This document shows positions 44,521 to 55,225 of a stretch of 64,000 bases of DNA, piece by piece. Numbering within the stretch: position 1 is the first letter of the stretch; each line of letters begins with the position of its first letter. The stretch covers positions 2,790,001 to 2,854,000 of the forward strand of contig NZ_CP032279.1 of NCBI RefSeq assembly GCF_001696615.3. The letters run 5' to 3'. The notes beneath the pieces were generated by a model. It did not search any database. It saw only the letters and a program-made list of their open reading frames with translations, and was not told the DNA's origin. This DNA is from Acinetobacter sp. WCHAc010034. GTDB lineage: Bacteria; Pseudomonadota; Gammaproteobacteria; Pseudomonadales; Moraxellaceae. The translations under genes were made by a program, and so were the position numbers.

Positions 44521-44551
44521 GCAACTTCCTGTGCTGATTGTGTGAGATAAA

Positions 44552-44597
44552 ATGATACTTTTGTATTTAATATTATTTTTATTATGTATCGTGTTTC
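44552..44597. promoter_or_regulatory. Possible PaaX sites upstream of MFS gene
   Basis: ATGATACTTTTG (44552-44563) and ATGTATCGTGTTT (44584-44596) match words found upstream of paaZ and paaA. Site identity is inferred from recurrence. Confidence 0.45.
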
Positions 44598-44672
44598 TTT
44601 AATTTATGGGTTAATTCAGGCTTCGTCAATACAATTCTGATTAAAAGGATACAATTAATTTTTTAATTTAAA

Positions 44673-44699
44673 AAAAAGGAATCATAGTGATTCCTTTTT
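44673..44699 (-). terminator. Terminator of paaZ
   Basis: AAAAAGGAATCA and TGATTCCTTTTT form a perfect 12-bp stem with a 3-base loop, followed on the minus strand by a T run, 14 bases after the paaZ stop. Confidence 0.9.
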
Positions 44700-44713
44700 C
44701 TCTGAGCTAGGGC

Positions 44714-46825
44714 TTAGGCGCCGCGTTCTACCAGCGTGAGAATGTCATAGGTTGCCACCAATTCATGGCGCTGGTTTTTCACTTTGATGTCCCAGACCAC
44801 CACGCCGTGCGGTTTTTGATTTGGGTCGCGCTGCTGTTTTGGCGTTTTCTGCTTGCAGGTCAATTCGACCTGAATGGTGTCGCCAATTTTTACAGGCTCT
44901 ACAAAGCGCAGGTTGTCCATGCCGTAGTTGGCGATGACCGGGCCTGCTGCGGCGTCTACAAATAAGCCGGCCGCTGCTGAAACAATGAAGTAGCCATGGG
45001 CAACCCGCTCACCGAACAGGGATTCTGCAGCCGCAATTTTATCCATGTGCGCATAGAAATGGTCACCGCTGAGGCAGCCGAAATTAACAATATCCGCTTC
45101 CGTGACCGTGCGGCGCGCAGTCAGCAGGCGTTCGCCGACACGAAGTTCATCAAAGGATTTTTTGAAGGGATGTACGCGGTCTTCAAATACTTGCGCGCCT
45201 GCTGTCCAGCTGTGGCCCACTTGGGTCATGGCATTTGGCGAGCCTTGAATGGCGGTGCGCTGCATATAGTGCTTAACGGCGCGCAAGCCGCCAAGTTCTT
45301 CACCGCCGCCGGCCCGGCCCGGCCCGCCATGCACCAGATAAGGCAGCGGAGAGCCGTGGCCGGTGCTTTCTTTGGCGCTTTCTGCATCCAGAATATGCAC
45401 GCGGCCATGCCAAGGGGCAATTTTAGCGACTAAAGATTCAATGTTTTCATCTGTATTGCGCACAATAGACGCCACCAGGCTGCCTTCGCCGCGCGCAACC
45501 AAGTCCGCCAGCTGTGTTGAATTTTCATAGGGCATTAAAGTCACGACTGGGCCGAAAGCCTCAATGCGGTGGATGTTTTTGGCTTGGCTTGGCTGTTTGC
45601 AGACTAAAACCGCCGGCGGATAGAAAGCTGCTTTTGCAGGATTTGGCGATTGAATTTCTACGTCCTGACGCAAATGGCTGCCGTACACAATTTCAGCCTC
45701 CTGGCTGAGCTGTTCAACCTTGGCGGCCACATCATGCTTTTGCTTTACGCTGGCAAGTGTGCCCATGGTGACGCCGTCATCCGACGGATTGCCTACAGTA
45801 ACTTTTTTCAGTTTTTCGATTAAGCGGCTTTGCACGCTGTCCAGCAGGGCTGCCGGCACAAAGGCGCGCCGGATTGCTGTGCATTTTTGCCCCGCTTTGG
45901 TGGTCATTTCACGGAACACTTCACGGACAAACAGGTCGATGGTTTCGTCATTGGCTTGCTCAGTCAAAATAGCGCTGTTGACTGAATCCGCTTCCATGCT
46001 GAATGGGATGGAGCAGGCATTTAAATGCGGATGCGCGCGGAGCTTTTGCCCGGTCGATGCTGAACCTGTAAAAGTAACCGTATCCTGCGGGTTAAGATGA
46101 TCAAGCAAATCATAAGTTTGACCGCAAATCAGCTGCAGTGAGCCTTCTGGCAGAAAGCCGCTTTCATGCAGCGCTTTCACTACTGCATGCGTCAACTCAG
46201 CGCCTTCAGTTGCCGGTTTGACAATGCAGGGCACACCCGCCAGCAGCGCTGGCGCGATTTTTTCCAGCATGCCCCAGATCGGGAAGTTAAAAGCATTGAT
46301 ATGCACAGCAACGCCGGCTTTCGGGCTCAGAATATGCCTGGCGCCAAAAGTGCCCTGTTTTGACAGCGGAATCCAGGCATCCTCAACTAAAGCAGTTTCA
46401 TCACTCAGTTCACGGCGCACAAGGCTGGAGTAGGCAAATAAGGTGCCGATGCCGCCTTCAATATCAATCCATGCATCCTTGCGGGTGCAGCCTGTCGCCT
46501 TTGCCAGCTCATAGTATTCTTCTTTGCGCTCCAGCAAGTACTGCGCAGCCTGCTTCAGGGCATTGGCGCGCTGGTGGAATGTCCAGGAGGCAATGGCTGA
46601 ACCCTTTTGCTTGGCATAATCCACAATGGCTTGGGTGTCGATGCCCTGGCTGCCGACCTGATAAATCGCTTCGCCGCTGATGGCGTGATAAACCGTGCGC
46701 AAATCTTGCTGCGCGGTATAGGCTTGGCCATACACAAGGGAACTGAGCGCCTTGACGGAAGGCGCTGAGGCGTACTGATCTGCCTGACCGGTTGCTGCTG
46801 AGCTGCTATTGTCTAACTCCAACAT
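44714..46825 (-). CDS. paaZ: Bifunctional oxepin-CoA hydrolase / aldehyde dehydrogenase
   Basis: PaaZ opens the oxepin-CoA ring and oxidises the aldehyde formed. The 703-residue protein has an aldehyde dehydrogenase domain (residues ~30-540) with catalytic Cys in [11 protein letters not shown] and NAD loop [11 protein letters not shown], and a C-terminal MaoC-type hotdog hydratase ([20 protein letters not shown], near 600). It is ~20 residues longer than E. coli PaaZ (681) at the N-terminus. GGAG precedes the ATG. It is divergent from paaA. Confidence 0.95.
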   Translation of the reverse strand: MLELDNSSSAATGQADQYASAPSVKALSSLVYGQAYTAQQDLRTVYHAISGEAIYQVGSQGIDTQAIVDYAKQKGSAIASWTFHQRANALKQAAQYLLERKEEYYELAKATGCTRKDAWIDIEGGIGTLFAYSSLVRRELSDETALVEDAWIPLSKQGTFGARHILSPKAGVAVHINAFNFPIWGMLEKIAPALLAGVPCIVKPATEGAELTHAVVKALHESGFLPEGSLQLICGQTYDLLDHLNPQDTVTFTGSASTGQKLRAHPHLNACSIPFSMEADSVNSAILTEQANDETIDLFVREVFREMTTKAGQKCTAIRRAFVPAALLDSVQSRLIEKLKKVTVGNPSDDGVTMGTLASVKQKHDVAAKVEQLSQEAEIVYGSHLRQDVEIQSPNPAKAAFYPPAVLVCKQPSQAKNIHRIEAFGPVVTLMPYENSTQLADLVARGEGSLVASIVRNTDENIESLVAKIAPWHGRVHILDAESAKESTGHGSPLPYLVHGGPGRAGGGEELGGLRAVKHYMQRTAIQGSPNAMTQVGHSWTAGAQVFEDRVHPFKKSFDELRVGERLLTARRTVTEADIVNFGCLSGDHFYAHMDKIAAAESLFGERVAHGYFIVSAAAGLFVDAAAGPVIANYGMDNLRFVEPVKIGDTIQVELTCKQKTPKQQRDPNQKPHGVVVWDIKVKNQRHELVATYDILTLVERGA

Positions 46826-46840
46826 CTTAAAACTCCATTT

Positions 46841-47049
46841 ATGATACGTTTAACAATTAATTTTAATTTTGATGTTTCATAATTTGTGTTTAAAAAACAA
46901 AAAAGTCAATCATAATTGTATGGTTAAAGCGCAATACCAAAGTATTAATAAAATAAAAATGATTAAAAATAATATCTTAAGATGTTTTAATGGAATAATT
47001 TAAATGATACTTATAAATATGTATTGATTTTAAATATGTATCGTTTTAA
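46841..47049. promoter_or_regulatory. Divergent paaZ-paaA promoter region with repeated words
   Basis: ATGATACGTTTAA (46841), ATGATACTTATAA (47004) and ATGTATCGTTTTA (47036) share ATGWWWC(G/T). The region is very AT-rich. These words are candidates for PaaX binding, which phenylacetyl-CoA would relieve; this is inferred from known PaaX regulation. Confidence 0.5.
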
Positions 47050-47086
47050 TTTAAATGCATCAACACTTGGGATAAGTGAGGGAATC

Positions 47087-48028
47087 ATGGACAAGAAGCA
47101 GCAAATATTTGAGCAAAATATTGAAAAGGATATTTCAATCGAGCCGAAGGAATGGATGCCGGATGCTTACCGTAAAACATTAATCCGCCAGATTGGCCAG
47201 CATGCGCATTCGGAAGTGGTTGGCATGCTCCCGGAAGGCAACTGGATTACCCGCGCGCCGTCTTTAAAGCGCAAAGCGGTGCTTTTGGCCAAGGTGCAGG
47301 ATGAAGCCGGCCATGCGCTTTACCTGTACAGCGCGGCTGAAACACTGGGCGCAGACCGCGATGACATGATGGATAAGCTGATTGCAGGGCGCATGAAATA
47401 TTCATCTATTTTTAACTACCCGACACTGAGCTGGGCCGATGTCGCCGCGATTGGCTGGCTGGTTGATGGCGCGGCGATTGTGAATCAGGTGGCGCTATGC
47501 CGCACATCTTATGGGCCGTATGCCCGTGCTATGGTGCGCATCTGCAAAGAAGAAAGCTTCCATCAGCGTCAAGGTTTTGAAGCAATGATGGAATTGGCAA
47601 AGGGCACGCCGGAGCAAAAGCAGCTGGCGCAAGATGCAGTCAACCGTTTCTGGTGGCCGGCGCTGATGATGTTTGGCCCAAGCGATGACAATTCGCCGAA
47701 CAGCGCGCAAAGCATGGCGTGGAAAATCAAATTATTCAGCAATGATGCGCTGCGTCAGAAGTTTGTTGACAACACCGTGCCGCAAGTGCTTCAGCTTGGA
47801 CTGACCATTCCTGATGCCGATTTGAAATTCAATGAGCAAACCGGCCATTACGAATTCGGCGCAGTGAATTGGGATGAATTTTTTGCCGTGATTGCAGGCA
47901 AAGGCCCATGCAATCATGAGCGTATTGAAGCGCGCCGCAAAGCATGGGAAGGCGGCCGGTGGGTGCGTGAATCAGCCGCGGTATTTGCGCAAAAGCAGCC
48001 GCATCAGCCAGCGCAAAAAGTCGCTTAA
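47087..48028 (+). CDS. paaA: Phenylacetyl-CoA epoxidase catalytic subunit PaaA
   Basis: PaaA is the di-iron subunit that epoxidises phenylacetyl-CoA. The 313-residue protein has iron-binding motifs [13 protein letters not shown] near 75 and [15 protein letters not shown] near 152. GAGGG lies before the ATG at 47087, which also fits the family start; an in-frame start at 47024 is rejected because it falls in the promoter. It starts the paaABCDE block. Confidence 0.96.
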   Translation: MDKKQQIFEQNIEKDISIEPKEWMPDAYRKTLIRQIGQHAHSEVVGMLPEGNWITRAPSLKRKAVLLAKVQDEAGHALYLYSAAETLGADRDDMMDKLIAGRMKYSSIFNYPTLSWADVAAIGWLVDGAAIVNQVALCRTSYGPYARAMVRICKEESFHQRQGFEAMMELAKGTPEQKQLAQDAVNRFWWPALMMFGPSDDNSPNSAQSMAWKIKLFSNDALRQKFVDNTVPQVLQLGLTIPDADLKFNEQTGHYEFGAVNWDEFFAVIAGKGPCNHERIEARRKAWEGGRWVRESAAVFAQKQPHQPAQKVA

Positions 48029-48056
48029 AGTTTAGAAAATAAAGGGAAGCACAGTC

Positions 48057-48347
48057 ATGGATAACAAAAAAAATTGGTCTTTATATGAAGTTTTTGTCCG
48101 CAGCAAGCAGGGGCTAAGCCACCGCCATGTCGGCAGCCTGCGCGCGCCGGATGATGAAATCGCATTGCAGAATGCGCGTGATGTTTATACCCGCCGCAAT
48201 GAAGGCATCAGCATTTGGGTGGTGAAATCTGAACTGATTACCGCTTCTCAGCCAGATGAAAAACCGGAATTTTTCGATCCGTCTTTGGACAAGGTATACC
48301 GCCATCCGACTTTTTACCGTATTCCAGACGGCATTGAACACATGTAA
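48057..48347 (+). CDS. paaB: Phenylacetyl-CoA epoxidase subunit PaaB
   Basis: This 96-residue bridging subunit helps complex formation and electron supply. The family phrase YEVFVRSKQGLSHRHVGSLR is at residues 9-28. AAAGGGAAG stands upstream. It follows paaA by 28 bases. Confidence 0.95.
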   Translation: MDNKKNWSLYEVFVRSKQGLSHRHVGSLRAPDDEIALQNARDVYTRRNEGISIWVVKSELITASQPDEKPEFFDPSLDKVYRHPTFYRIPDGIEHM

Positions 48348-48364
48348 GGCAGAGGGTGGAAATC

Positions 48365-49120
48365 ATGAATAATCAAGCATTAGCGCAATTTCTTCTGCAT
48401 GTCGGCGACAGCCAGCTGATTCTGTCGCACCGTTTGGCAGAGTGGTGCGGCCATGCGCCGGAGCTGGAGCTGGACATTGCCTTGGCCAATATCGGCTTAG
48501 ATCTGTTAGGGCAAGCGCGCACCGCATTAAGCCTTGCCGGCGAAGCTGAAGGCTTGGGCCGTGATGAAGATAACTTGGCTTATTTCCGCACAGAGCGCGA
48601 ATACCGCAATTTGCTGCTGTGTGAACAGCCGAATGGCGATTTTGGCCAAACCATTGTGCGCCAGTGGCTGATGGATCATTACCATGCGCTGCTGTTTGCC
48701 GCGCTGAGCAATAGCCGCAATGCGCAGCTTTCGGCTTTTGCCGTGAAAACCTTAAAAGAAGTGAAATACCATCTGCGTTTTTCGGCGGCATGGATGGAGC
48801 GTTTGAGCTTGGGTACAGCTGAGGCGCACGAAAAAATCCAGAATGGCTTAAATCAATTATGGCGCTTCACTGAAGAGCTGTATGAATTAAGCGCTGAAGA
48901 GCAGCAGCTGGTGGATGCAGGCATTATTCCGAATATTGAAATTTTAAAAGCGCAGTGGCTGGAGAATATTCAGGCGGAGCTTGCGCGCTTTAATCTGGCA
49001 GTGCCGCCGGAAGGCGCTTACCGCAGCGGAGCAAAACAGGGCCTGCATACCGAACATTTAGGTTATGTGTTAGCGGAGCTGCAGTATATGCAGCGCTCTT
49101 ACCCGAATATGACTTGGTAA
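48365..49120 (+). CDS. paaC: Phenylacetyl-CoA epoxidase structural subunit PaaC
   Basis: This 251-residue ferritin-like subunit pairs with PaaA. It carries LILSHRLAEWCGHAPELELD near 18-37 and VKYHLRFSAAWMERLSLGT near 135. The ATG at 48365 follows GAGGGTGGA. It lies 17 bases after paaB. Confidence 0.95.
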   Translation: MNNQALAQFLLHVGDSQLILSHRLAEWCGHAPELELDIALANIGLDLLGQARTALSLAGEAEGLGRDEDNLAYFRTEREYRNLLLCEQPNGDFGQTIVRQWLMDHYHALLFAALSNSRNAQLSAFAVKTLKEVKYHLRFSAAWMERLSLGTAEAHEKIQNGLNQLWRFTEELYELSAEEQQLVDAGIIPNIEILKAQWLENIQAELARFNLAVPPEGAYRSGAKQGLHTEHLGYVLAELQYMQRSYPNMTW

Positions 49121-49148
49121 TTTGGACGCATCACAGGGAGTGAGCCGC

Positions 49149-49649
49149 ATGAATTTAATTCGGCATACAGCGGATGAATGCTGGGATGTCTTGGCGCAAG
49201 TGTCTGATCCGGAAATTCCAGTCTTGTCGGTGCTGGATTTAGGCATGATCCGCGGCGTGGAATTGAATGCGCAAGATGAAATTGTGGTTCGGCTCACACC
49301 GACCTATAGCGGTTGCCCAGCAACAGATTTATTAAAAGCAGAAATTACTCAAGCCTTTGAAGCCAGAGGCTTAACACCGGTAAAGGTTGTGGTGGACTTG
49401 TCTGAAGCATGGACTACGGACTGGATGAGTGAAGCAGGAAAACGGAAGCTGCAGCAGTACGGCATTGCGCCGCCAAAAGGCGAGTCACACAGCTGCGGTA
49501 CGCATGTGGCGCTTACGGACGGCATTGAATGCCCGCGCTGCCAGAGTCAGCATACAAAATTATTAAGCGAATTTAGTTCAACAGCATGCAAAGCCTTATA
49601 CAAATGCCAAGACTGCTTAGAACCTTTTGATTATTTCAAATGCATTTAG
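49149..49649 (+). CDS. paaD: Phenylacetate pathway protein PaaD
   Basis: The 166-residue protein has an N-terminal DUF59 (MIP18) domain (VSDPEIPVLSVLDLGMIRGV, CPATD) and a C-terminal zinc-type pair of cysteines (ECPRCQSQHTKLL ... KCQDCLEPF). DUF59 proteins assist iron-sulfur assembly, and PaaD is needed for active epoxidase. The ATG at 49149 has AGGGAG upstream and matches the family start. Confidence 0.94.
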   Translation: MNLIRHTADECWDVLAQVSDPEIPVLSVLDLGMIRGVELNAQDEIVVRLTPTYSGCPATDLLKAEITQAFEARGLTPVKVVVDLSEAWTTDWMSEAGKRKLQQYGIAPPKGESHSCGTHVALTDGIECPRCQSQHTKLLSEFSSTACKALYKCQDCLEPFDYFKCI

Positions 49650-49712
49650 CAAAGCATTTTTGAGTTGCCGCACTGCGATGCGAAATCGTCAAAATGAAAG
49701 AGGGATTTTCAT

Positions 49713-50771
49713 ATGAGTCAATTTATACCATTAACCATTAAAGCCATTCAGCCTCAAACTGAGCAAGCCATCTGCATTTCCTTTGACCTTGCGCCGGAAC
49801 AGTTCGACGCATTTCAATATCAGCCGGGCCAGCACTTGACCATCCGCCATTTAAGCGCTGGCGCTGAACTGCGCCGCTGTTATTCAATCTGCAGCAGCGA
49901 GCAGGAAGATATGAGCATTGCCATTAAAAAGATTGATCAAGGCCAGTTTTCCACTTGGGCCAATGATCATTTAAAAGCGGGCGATGTGCTGGAGGTGATG
50001 CCGCCGCAAGGGGTGTTTTTCCAAAAAGCGGCTCAGGCGGGCGGTCAAAACTATTTAGGCTTCGCTGCCGGCAGCGGCATTACGCCAATCCTGTCGATTG
50101 TGAAGTCAGTGCTGAACCGCCAGCCTGAATCCAGCTTTACTTTGGTTTACGGCAACCGCTCCTGGAAGCAGACCATGTTTGCCGAGCAAATCATGGATTT
50201 GAAAGACCGCTTTAAAGAGCGCCTGCAGCTGATCAATATTTTTTCGCGTGAATTGAATGACAGTGAAATTTTCAATGGCCGCATTGATGCTGAAAAACTG
50301 CAGCAGCTCTTTAAGGCAGGCTTGATTGGCGCGAATGCTGATCATTGCTTTGCCTGCGGCCCGGAAGAAATGATGGAAGCGGTAGAAACTGTACTGCCGG
50401 CATCGGGCATTGAGCGCAGCAGGATTCATACAGAACGCTTTAATACAGGCGCAGCGCCAAAAGCGACAGCGCAGCAGATTGAAAGCCGCAGTGAAGAGAA
50501 GGTCAGTATTGTTCTTGATGGCCGTGAATTGACTGTAGAAGTGTCCCGGCAGGATGACAGCATTCTGGATGCAGCGCTGCGTGCAGGTGCGGACTTGCCG
50601 TATGCCTGCAAGGGCGGGGTGTGCGCGACCTGTAAATGCAAAGTGCTGGAAGGCCGGGTTGAAATGGCGGTGAACTACAGCCTTGAACCTGAAGAAATTG
50701 AAAAAGGCTATGTGCTGAGCTGCCAGGCGCGCCCAACCACGCCGAATGTCCGCTTGAGTTTTGATGAGTAA
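49713..50771 (+). CDS. paaE: Phenylacetyl-CoA epoxidase reductase PaaE
   Basis: This 352-residue NADPH-dependent reductase feeds electrons to PaaAC. The FAD domain has RRCYSICSSE near 51-60, the NAD domain GFAAGSGITPILSIVKSVL near 110, and the C-terminal [2Fe-2S] domain CKGGVCATCKCKVLEG with a distal Cys in VLSCQARP. The domain order is the reverse of mphP in this window. Confidence 0.96.
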   Translation: MSQFIPLTIKAIQPQTEQAICISFDLAPEQFDAFQYQPGQHLTIRHLSAGAELRRCYSICSSEQEDMSIAIKKIDQGQFSTWANDHLKAGDVLEVMPPQGVFFQKAAQAGGQNYLGFAAGSGITPILSIVKSVLNRQPESSFTLVYGNRSWKQTMFAEQIMDLKDRFKERLQLINIFSRELNDSEIFNGRIDAEKLQQLFKAGLIGANADHCFACGPEEMMEAVETVLPASGIERSRIHTERFNTGAAPKATAQQIESRSEEKVSIVLDGRELTVEVSRQDDSILDAALRAGADLPYACKGGVCATCKCKVLEGRVEMAVNYSLEPEEIEKGYVLSCQARPTTPNVRLSFDE

Positions 50772-50825
50772 TCTTTAAGGCAGCCTTAAATCAGCAATCC
50801 CGTTCAAGGAAACAGGAGTTCAAGG

Positions 50826-51596
50826 ATGGAATACATTAAAAGCAGTTCACCCAGAGCAGGCGTTGCGCTGCTTGAACTGAACCGCCCGGAAAAGCGCAAT
50901 GCGCTCAACAATGCCACGCTGCAGGAAATTGCTGACCGCCTGCAAAATTTAGAAGCTGACGCAGCAGTAAAAGCCGTGGTTATTGCCGGCAATCTGCAGT
51001 GTTTTGCAGCCGGCGCCGACCTGAATGAGCTGGCGCAGCTGGATGTGGTCAGCATTCAGCAAGACCAGCGCCCGCAGCTCTGGAAACGCATTGATGAATT
51101 TTCCAAGCCGCTGATTATGGCGGTGAATGGCTATGCGCTGGGCGCCGGGTTTGAATTGGCGCTGCATGGCGACATTGTGCTGACGGGCGACAATGCGCAG
51201 TTTGCACTGCCTGAAATTGGCTTAGGCATGCTGCCGGGCGCAGGCGGAACACAGCGCCTGGCGCGTTTAGTCGGCCAGCAGCTGGCGATGCGCTGGGCGA
51301 TGACTGGTGAAATGATTCCGGCGCAAACAGCAATGCAGCATGGCATCAGCAGCCAGATTTGCCCAGCCGGATTAACGGTGCAATATGCCTTGGAGCTGGC
51401 GGAAAAAATCGCTAAGCAGGCGCCGCTTGCGATCCGTGTGATTAAGCAATCCTTGAAATCAATTCATGAAGTGAGCTTGAGCCAAGGCCTGAAACAGGAA
51501 CGCCAGCATTTTGTCTGGCTGGCTGCGACTCAGGACCGCCAGGAAGGCATCAGCGCATTTTTAGAAAAAAGAAAACCGGAATTTAGAGGTGTGTAA
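50826..51596 (+). CDS. paaF: Enoyl-CoA hydratase PaaF
   Basis: This 256-residue crotonase-fold enzyme hydrates 2,3-dehydroadipyl-CoA. Oxyanion-hole motifs are AAGADLNELA near 60 and YALGAGFELALHGDIVL near 99; the catalytic Glu is in LPEIGLGMLPGAGGTQRL near 130. Its stop overlaps the paaG start by one base (TAATG). Confidence 0.92.
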   Translation: MEYIKSSSPRAGVALLELNRPEKRNALNNATLQEIADRLQNLEADAAVKAVVIAGNLQCFAAGADLNELAQLDVVSIQQDQRPQLWKRIDEFSKPLIMAVNGYALGAGFELALHGDIVLTGDNAQFALPEIGLGMLPGAGGTQRLARLVGQQLAMRWAMTGEMIPAQTAMQHGISSQICPAGLTVQYALELAEKIAKQAPLAIRVIKQSLKSIHEVSLSQGLKQERQHFVWLAATQDRQEGISAFLEKRKPEFRGV

Positions 51597-52387
51597 TGGA
51601 CTATCAAACCATCATTGTTGAAGAAAAAAATGCAGTAGGCTGCTTAACCTTTAACCGTCCAAAGCAGTTAAACAGTTTCAATGAAACCATGCATCAGGAA
51701 GTGTCCAGCGTGATGAAAGCTTGGGCCAAGGACAGCGCAATCCGTGCGGTGGTGATCTCTGCAGAAGGGCGCGGTTTTTGTGCAGGCCAGGACTTGAATG
51801 ACCGGGTGGTGGATCCGAATGCTGATGCGCCGGATTTAGGCCTGTCAATTGAAAAATATTACAACCCGTTAATCAAGTTAATCACTGAAATGCCAAAACC
51901 GGTTATTTGCGCAGTGAATGGCGTGGCGGCGGGCGCTGGCGCCAATATTGCACTGGCTTGCGATATTGTGATCGCTGCGCAGTCAGCATCGTTTATTCAA
52001 GCCTTTTGCCGTTTAGGCTTAGTGCCGGATTCGGGCGGAACCTGGTTCCTGCCGCGCTTGGTTGGCCGCGCTCAGGCGATGGGGCTTGCAATGCTGGGCG
52101 ATAAAATTTCAGCAGAGCGCGCTGTGCAATTGGGCATGATTTGGCAAACTGTTGAGGATGATGCATTAAAAGCCGAAGCTGAAAAAATGGCGGAGCATTT
52201 GGCCAAGCAGCCGACTTATGGTTTATCCCTGATTAAAAAAGCGATTAACGCCGCTGCGCACAATAACTTGAATGATCAGCTGATTTTAGAGCGTGATTTG
52301 CAACGTTTGGCCGGCCGTTCCAGCGACTATAAAGAAGGTGTGCAGGCTTTTATGCAAAAGCGCGCCCCTGAATATAAAGGATGCTGA
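51596..52387 (+). CDS. paaG: 1,2-epoxyphenylacetyl-CoA isomerase PaaG
   Basis: This 263-residue crotonase-fold enzyme turns the epoxide into oxepin-CoA and acts again as an isomerase later in the pathway. It has GFCAGQDLNDRVVDPNADAP near 60, the oxyanion motif VAAGAGANIALACDIVIA near 105 and the catalytic Asp in LVPDSGGTWFLPRLVG near 140. It lies between paaF and paaH with minimal gaps. Confidence 0.94.
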   Translation: MDYQTIIVEEKNAVGCLTFNRPKQLNSFNETMHQEVSSVMKAWAKDSAIRAVVISAEGRGFCAGQDLNDRVVDPNADAPDLGLSIEKYYNPLIKLITEMPKPVICAVNGVAAGAGANIALACDIVIAAQSASFIQAFCRLGLVPDSGGTWFLPRLVGRAQAMGLAMLGDKISAERAVQLGMIWQTVEDDALKAEAEKMAEHLAKQPTYGLSLIKKAINAAAHNNLNDQLILERDLQRLAGRSSDYKEGVQAFMQKRAPEYKGC

Positions 52388-52390
52388 ATT

Positions 52391-53941
52391 ATGCAGCAGA
52401 TCAATTTGCAGCAGGCTAAAGTCGCAGTCATTGGCGCAGGCACCATGGGAATGGGCATTGCCCAATTGGCAGCAATTCATGGCCATCAGACTTATATTTT
52501 TGATGTAGATGCAGCTAAAACACAGCAGGCTTTAGCGCAGTTGTCGGTGCAGCTGGGCAAGCGTGTTCAGGCTGGAAAAATGACGCAGCAGCAGCTGGAC
52601 AGCATATTTGCCAACTTAAAAGCCGTCGATGAACTGCAGCAGCTGACGGATGCCGGTTTAATCGTGGAAGCGGTTGTGGAAAAGAAAGAAGTGAAGCAGC
52701 GATTATTTCAGCAGCTGGCAGGCATTTGTTCTGAGCAGGCTATTTTTGCTTCCAATACGTCCTCTATATCGATTACCGCAATTGCTTCGGTGATTCCTCA
52801 TCCTGAGCGGGTGGTGGGCTTGCATTTTTTCAACCCAGCCCCAGTGATGAAGCTGGTGGAAATTATCCGCGGCTTAAAAACTTCAACTGCTATTGCAGAT
52901 GCGCTATTCGCCTTGATGGCATCGTGGAAAAAGGTGCCTGTGACTGCGAAATCGACACCGGGCTTTATTGTGAACCGCGTCGCACGCCCTTATTACGCCG
53001 AAGCATTTCGCGCATTGCAGGAAAATGTCACGACTCCTGAACAATTGGATTTTATCATGCGTGAATGCGGCCGTTTTGCGATGGGGCCGTGTGAGCTGAC
53101 CGATTTAATTGGGCAGGATGTGAATTTTTCAGTGACGCAAAGCGTCTATCAGGAATTTTTCTATGAACCGCGCTACCGTCCATCCTTAATTCAAAAAGAA
53201 TTGGTAGATGCAGGCTGCTATGGCCGAAAGTCCAAGCAAGGCTTCTATGATTATAGCCAGGAACAGGTTCAGCCTAAGTATGAATTGCCGGTTTGCTATG
53301 CCAAATCATTAAGTAAATTAAAACTTACTGTTAAAGGTGAGTGGCTGCATTCGCAAGCGCTGATCCAGCGCTTAAAGCAGGCGGCGCATGTTGAATTGGA
53401 TTTTGAAGCCGGCCTTCACGATGAAATGCTTATAGGCGGTGTTGCGCTGCGTTTAAGCCTGGGCAAATCAGTCGATATTGATCATGTCCATGAGAAGGTG
53501 GTGCTGATGGACTGGCACGCCGATTGGGCCAATGCCAAAGCGCTGCCCGTGGCTGCATCGGCGTGCTGCACGCCAGAAGACCGGCATGCCATTGATTTGC
53601 TTTTTGCAGGCATGAATATGATACCGGTTTGGAGCAAAGACCATGCAGGGCTTTATGTGCTGCGCACGATTGCCATGCTGGTAAATGAAGGCTGTGAAGC
53701 TGTTCTGCATAATATTGCATCTGAACAAGACATTGATTCAGCAATGAAATATGGCGTCAATTATCCGCAAGGCCCATTTGAATGGGCAGGAAAAATCGGA
53801 TATAACATTATTCTGCATACATTGGAAAATATGTATCGTATTTATGGCGAAGAGCGCTATAGACCCAGTATATATTTAAAAAAGAAAGCTGCCTTGGGAC
53901 AGGCGCAGCAGAGTCAGCAGCAGCTTCGCGCAGCAGGCTAA
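52391..53941 (+). CDS. paaH: 3-hydroxyadipyl-CoA dehydrogenase PaaH
   Basis: The 516-residue enzyme oxidises 3-hydroxyadipyl-CoA with NAD. A Rossmann motif GAGTMGMGIAQLAA is at residues 10-23, the catalytic His is in GLHFFNPAPVMKLVE near 140, and two 3-hydroxyacyl-CoA dehydrogenase C-domains follow (~190-280 and ~410-500), giving the long PaaH form. It starts three bases after paaG. Confidence 0.95.
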   Translation: MQQINLQQAKVAVIGAGTMGMGIAQLAAIHGHQTYIFDVDAAKTQQALAQLSVQLGKRVQAGKMTQQQLDSIFANLKAVDELQQLTDAGLIVEAVVEKKEVKQRLFQQLAGICSEQAIFASNTSSISITAIASVIPHPERVVGLHFFNPAPVMKLVEIIRGLKTSTAIADALFALMASWKKVPVTAKSTPGFIVNRVARPYYAEAFRALQENVTTPEQLDFIMRECGRFAMGPCELTDLIGQDVNFSVTQSVYQEFFYEPRYRPSLIQKELVDAGCYGRKSKQGFYDYSQEQVQPKYELPVCYAKSLSKLKLTVKGEWLHSQALIQRLKQAAHVELDFEAGLHDEMLIGGVALRLSLGKSVDIDHVHEKVVLMDWHADWANAKALPVAASACCTPEDRHAIDLLFAGMNMIPVWSKDHAGLYVLRTIAMLVNEGCEAVLHNIASEQDIDSAMKYGVNYPQGPFEWAGKIGYNIILHTLENMYRIYGEERYRPSIYLKKKAALGQAQQSQQQLRAAG

Positions 53942-53953
53942 AAGGAAGTGAAC

Positions 53954-55165
53954 ATGGAACAAGTTTATATTTTTGATGCAATCCGCACCCCAATTGGGCG
54001 CTATGCGGGCGGTTTAAGCGGCATTCGCGCAGATGATTTGGCGGCGCTGCCGATTCAGCACCTGAAAAATCAGCATCCTGATTTGCCTTGGGCAGAGCTG
54101 GATGAAGTCATACTCGGCTGCGCTAATCAGGCCGGTGAAGACAACCGCAATGTTGCGCGTATGGCTTCATTGCTGGCGGGATTGCCGGATTCAGTTCCTG
54201 CAATCACGGTTAACCGCTTATGCGCTTCAGGTTTGGATGCAGTAGGCTTGGCAGCCCGCGCGATTAAATCCGGCGAAGCGCAGTTTGTCTTGGCGGGCGG
54301 GGTGGAGTCCATGAGCCGCGCGCCGTTTGTGCAGTCTAAACCGGCGGCGGCGTTCAGCCGCAGTCCTGAAATTTTTGATACCACCATTGGCTGGCGCTTT
54401 ATCAACCCGAAGTTCAAAACAGCTTTTGGCGTCGACAGCATGCCGGAAACTGCAGAAAACATTGCTGAAAAATATCAAATCAGCCGTGAAGATCAAGACC
54501 TGTTTGCATACCGCAGCCAGCAGAAAACCGCAGCTGCGCAGCAGAATGGCATTTTGGCGGAAGAGATTTTAGCTGTTGCAATTCAAGACCGTAAAAAAAA
54601 TACTGTCACCATTGCGGCCGATGAGCATCCGCGGGCAGAAACAACCTTAGAAGCATTATCCAGCCTAAAAGCGCCATTCCGCAAAGCGGGCGGCTCGGTC
54701 ACGGCAGGCAATGCCTCCGGTGTGAATGACGGCGCCGCGTGCATGCTGCTGGGAAATCAGCAGTTTGCCGCGCAGCATGGCTTAAAGCCTTTGGCAAAAG
54801 TTGTTGCCATTGCCAGTGCAGGCGTGGAAGCCAAATACATGGGCATAGGCCCGGTGCCGGCAGTGCAGAAAGTGCTGAAGCAGGCCGGGCTCAGCCTGGA
54901 TCAGGTGGATGTGATTGAGCTGAATGAAGCATTTGCAGCGCAGTCGCTGGCGGTAATGCGCGAGCTGGGTTTAAAGGATGATGATGCGCGGGTCAACCCG
55001 AATGGCGGCGCCATTGCGCTAGGCCATCCGCTGGGCATGAGCGGTACGCGCTTAGTCATTACCGCCATGAAGGAATTGAAGCGCCGTAAAGGAAAATATG
55101 CGCTGTGCACCATGTGCGTAGGCGTAGGACAGGGTGTCGCACTGATTATAGAAAATGCAGATTAA
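53954..55165 (+). CDS. paaJ: 3-oxoadipyl-CoA / 3-oxo-5,6-dehydrosuberyl-CoA thiolase PaaJ
   Basis: The 403-residue thiolase cleaves 3-oxoadipyl-CoA to succinyl-CoA and acetyl-CoA, and acts once earlier on the C8 intermediate. Catalytic residues are Cys in [12 protein letters not shown] near 90, His in [14 protein letters not shown] near 355 and Cys in [10 protein letters not shown] near 386. The ATG at 53954 follows AAAGGAAG, 12 bases after paaH. Confidence 0.95.
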   Translation: MEQVYIFDAIRTPIGRYAGGLSGIRADDLAALPIQHLKNQHPDLPWAELDEVILGCANQAGEDNRNVARMASLLAGLPDSVPAITVNRLCASGLDAVGLAARAIKSGEAQFVLAGGVESMSRAPFVQSKPAAAFSRSPEIFDTTIGWRFINPKFKTAFGVDSMPETAENIAEKYQISREDQDLFAYRSQQKTAAAQQNGILAEEILAVAIQDRKKNTVTIAADEHPRAETTLEALSSLKAPFRKAGGSVTAGNASGVNDGAACMLLGNQQFAAQHGLKPLAKVVAIASAGVEAKYMGIGPVPAVQKVLKQAGLSLDQVDVIELNEAFAAQSLAVMRELGLKDDDARVNPNGGAIALGHPLGMSGTRLVITAMKELKRRKGKYALCTMCVGVGQGVALIIENAD

Positions 55166-55225
55166 GGAAACAATCCGCAGTATAAATGAGCCAGCAGTCA
55201 GGATGGCTGCTTCAGGAGGAAGAAT

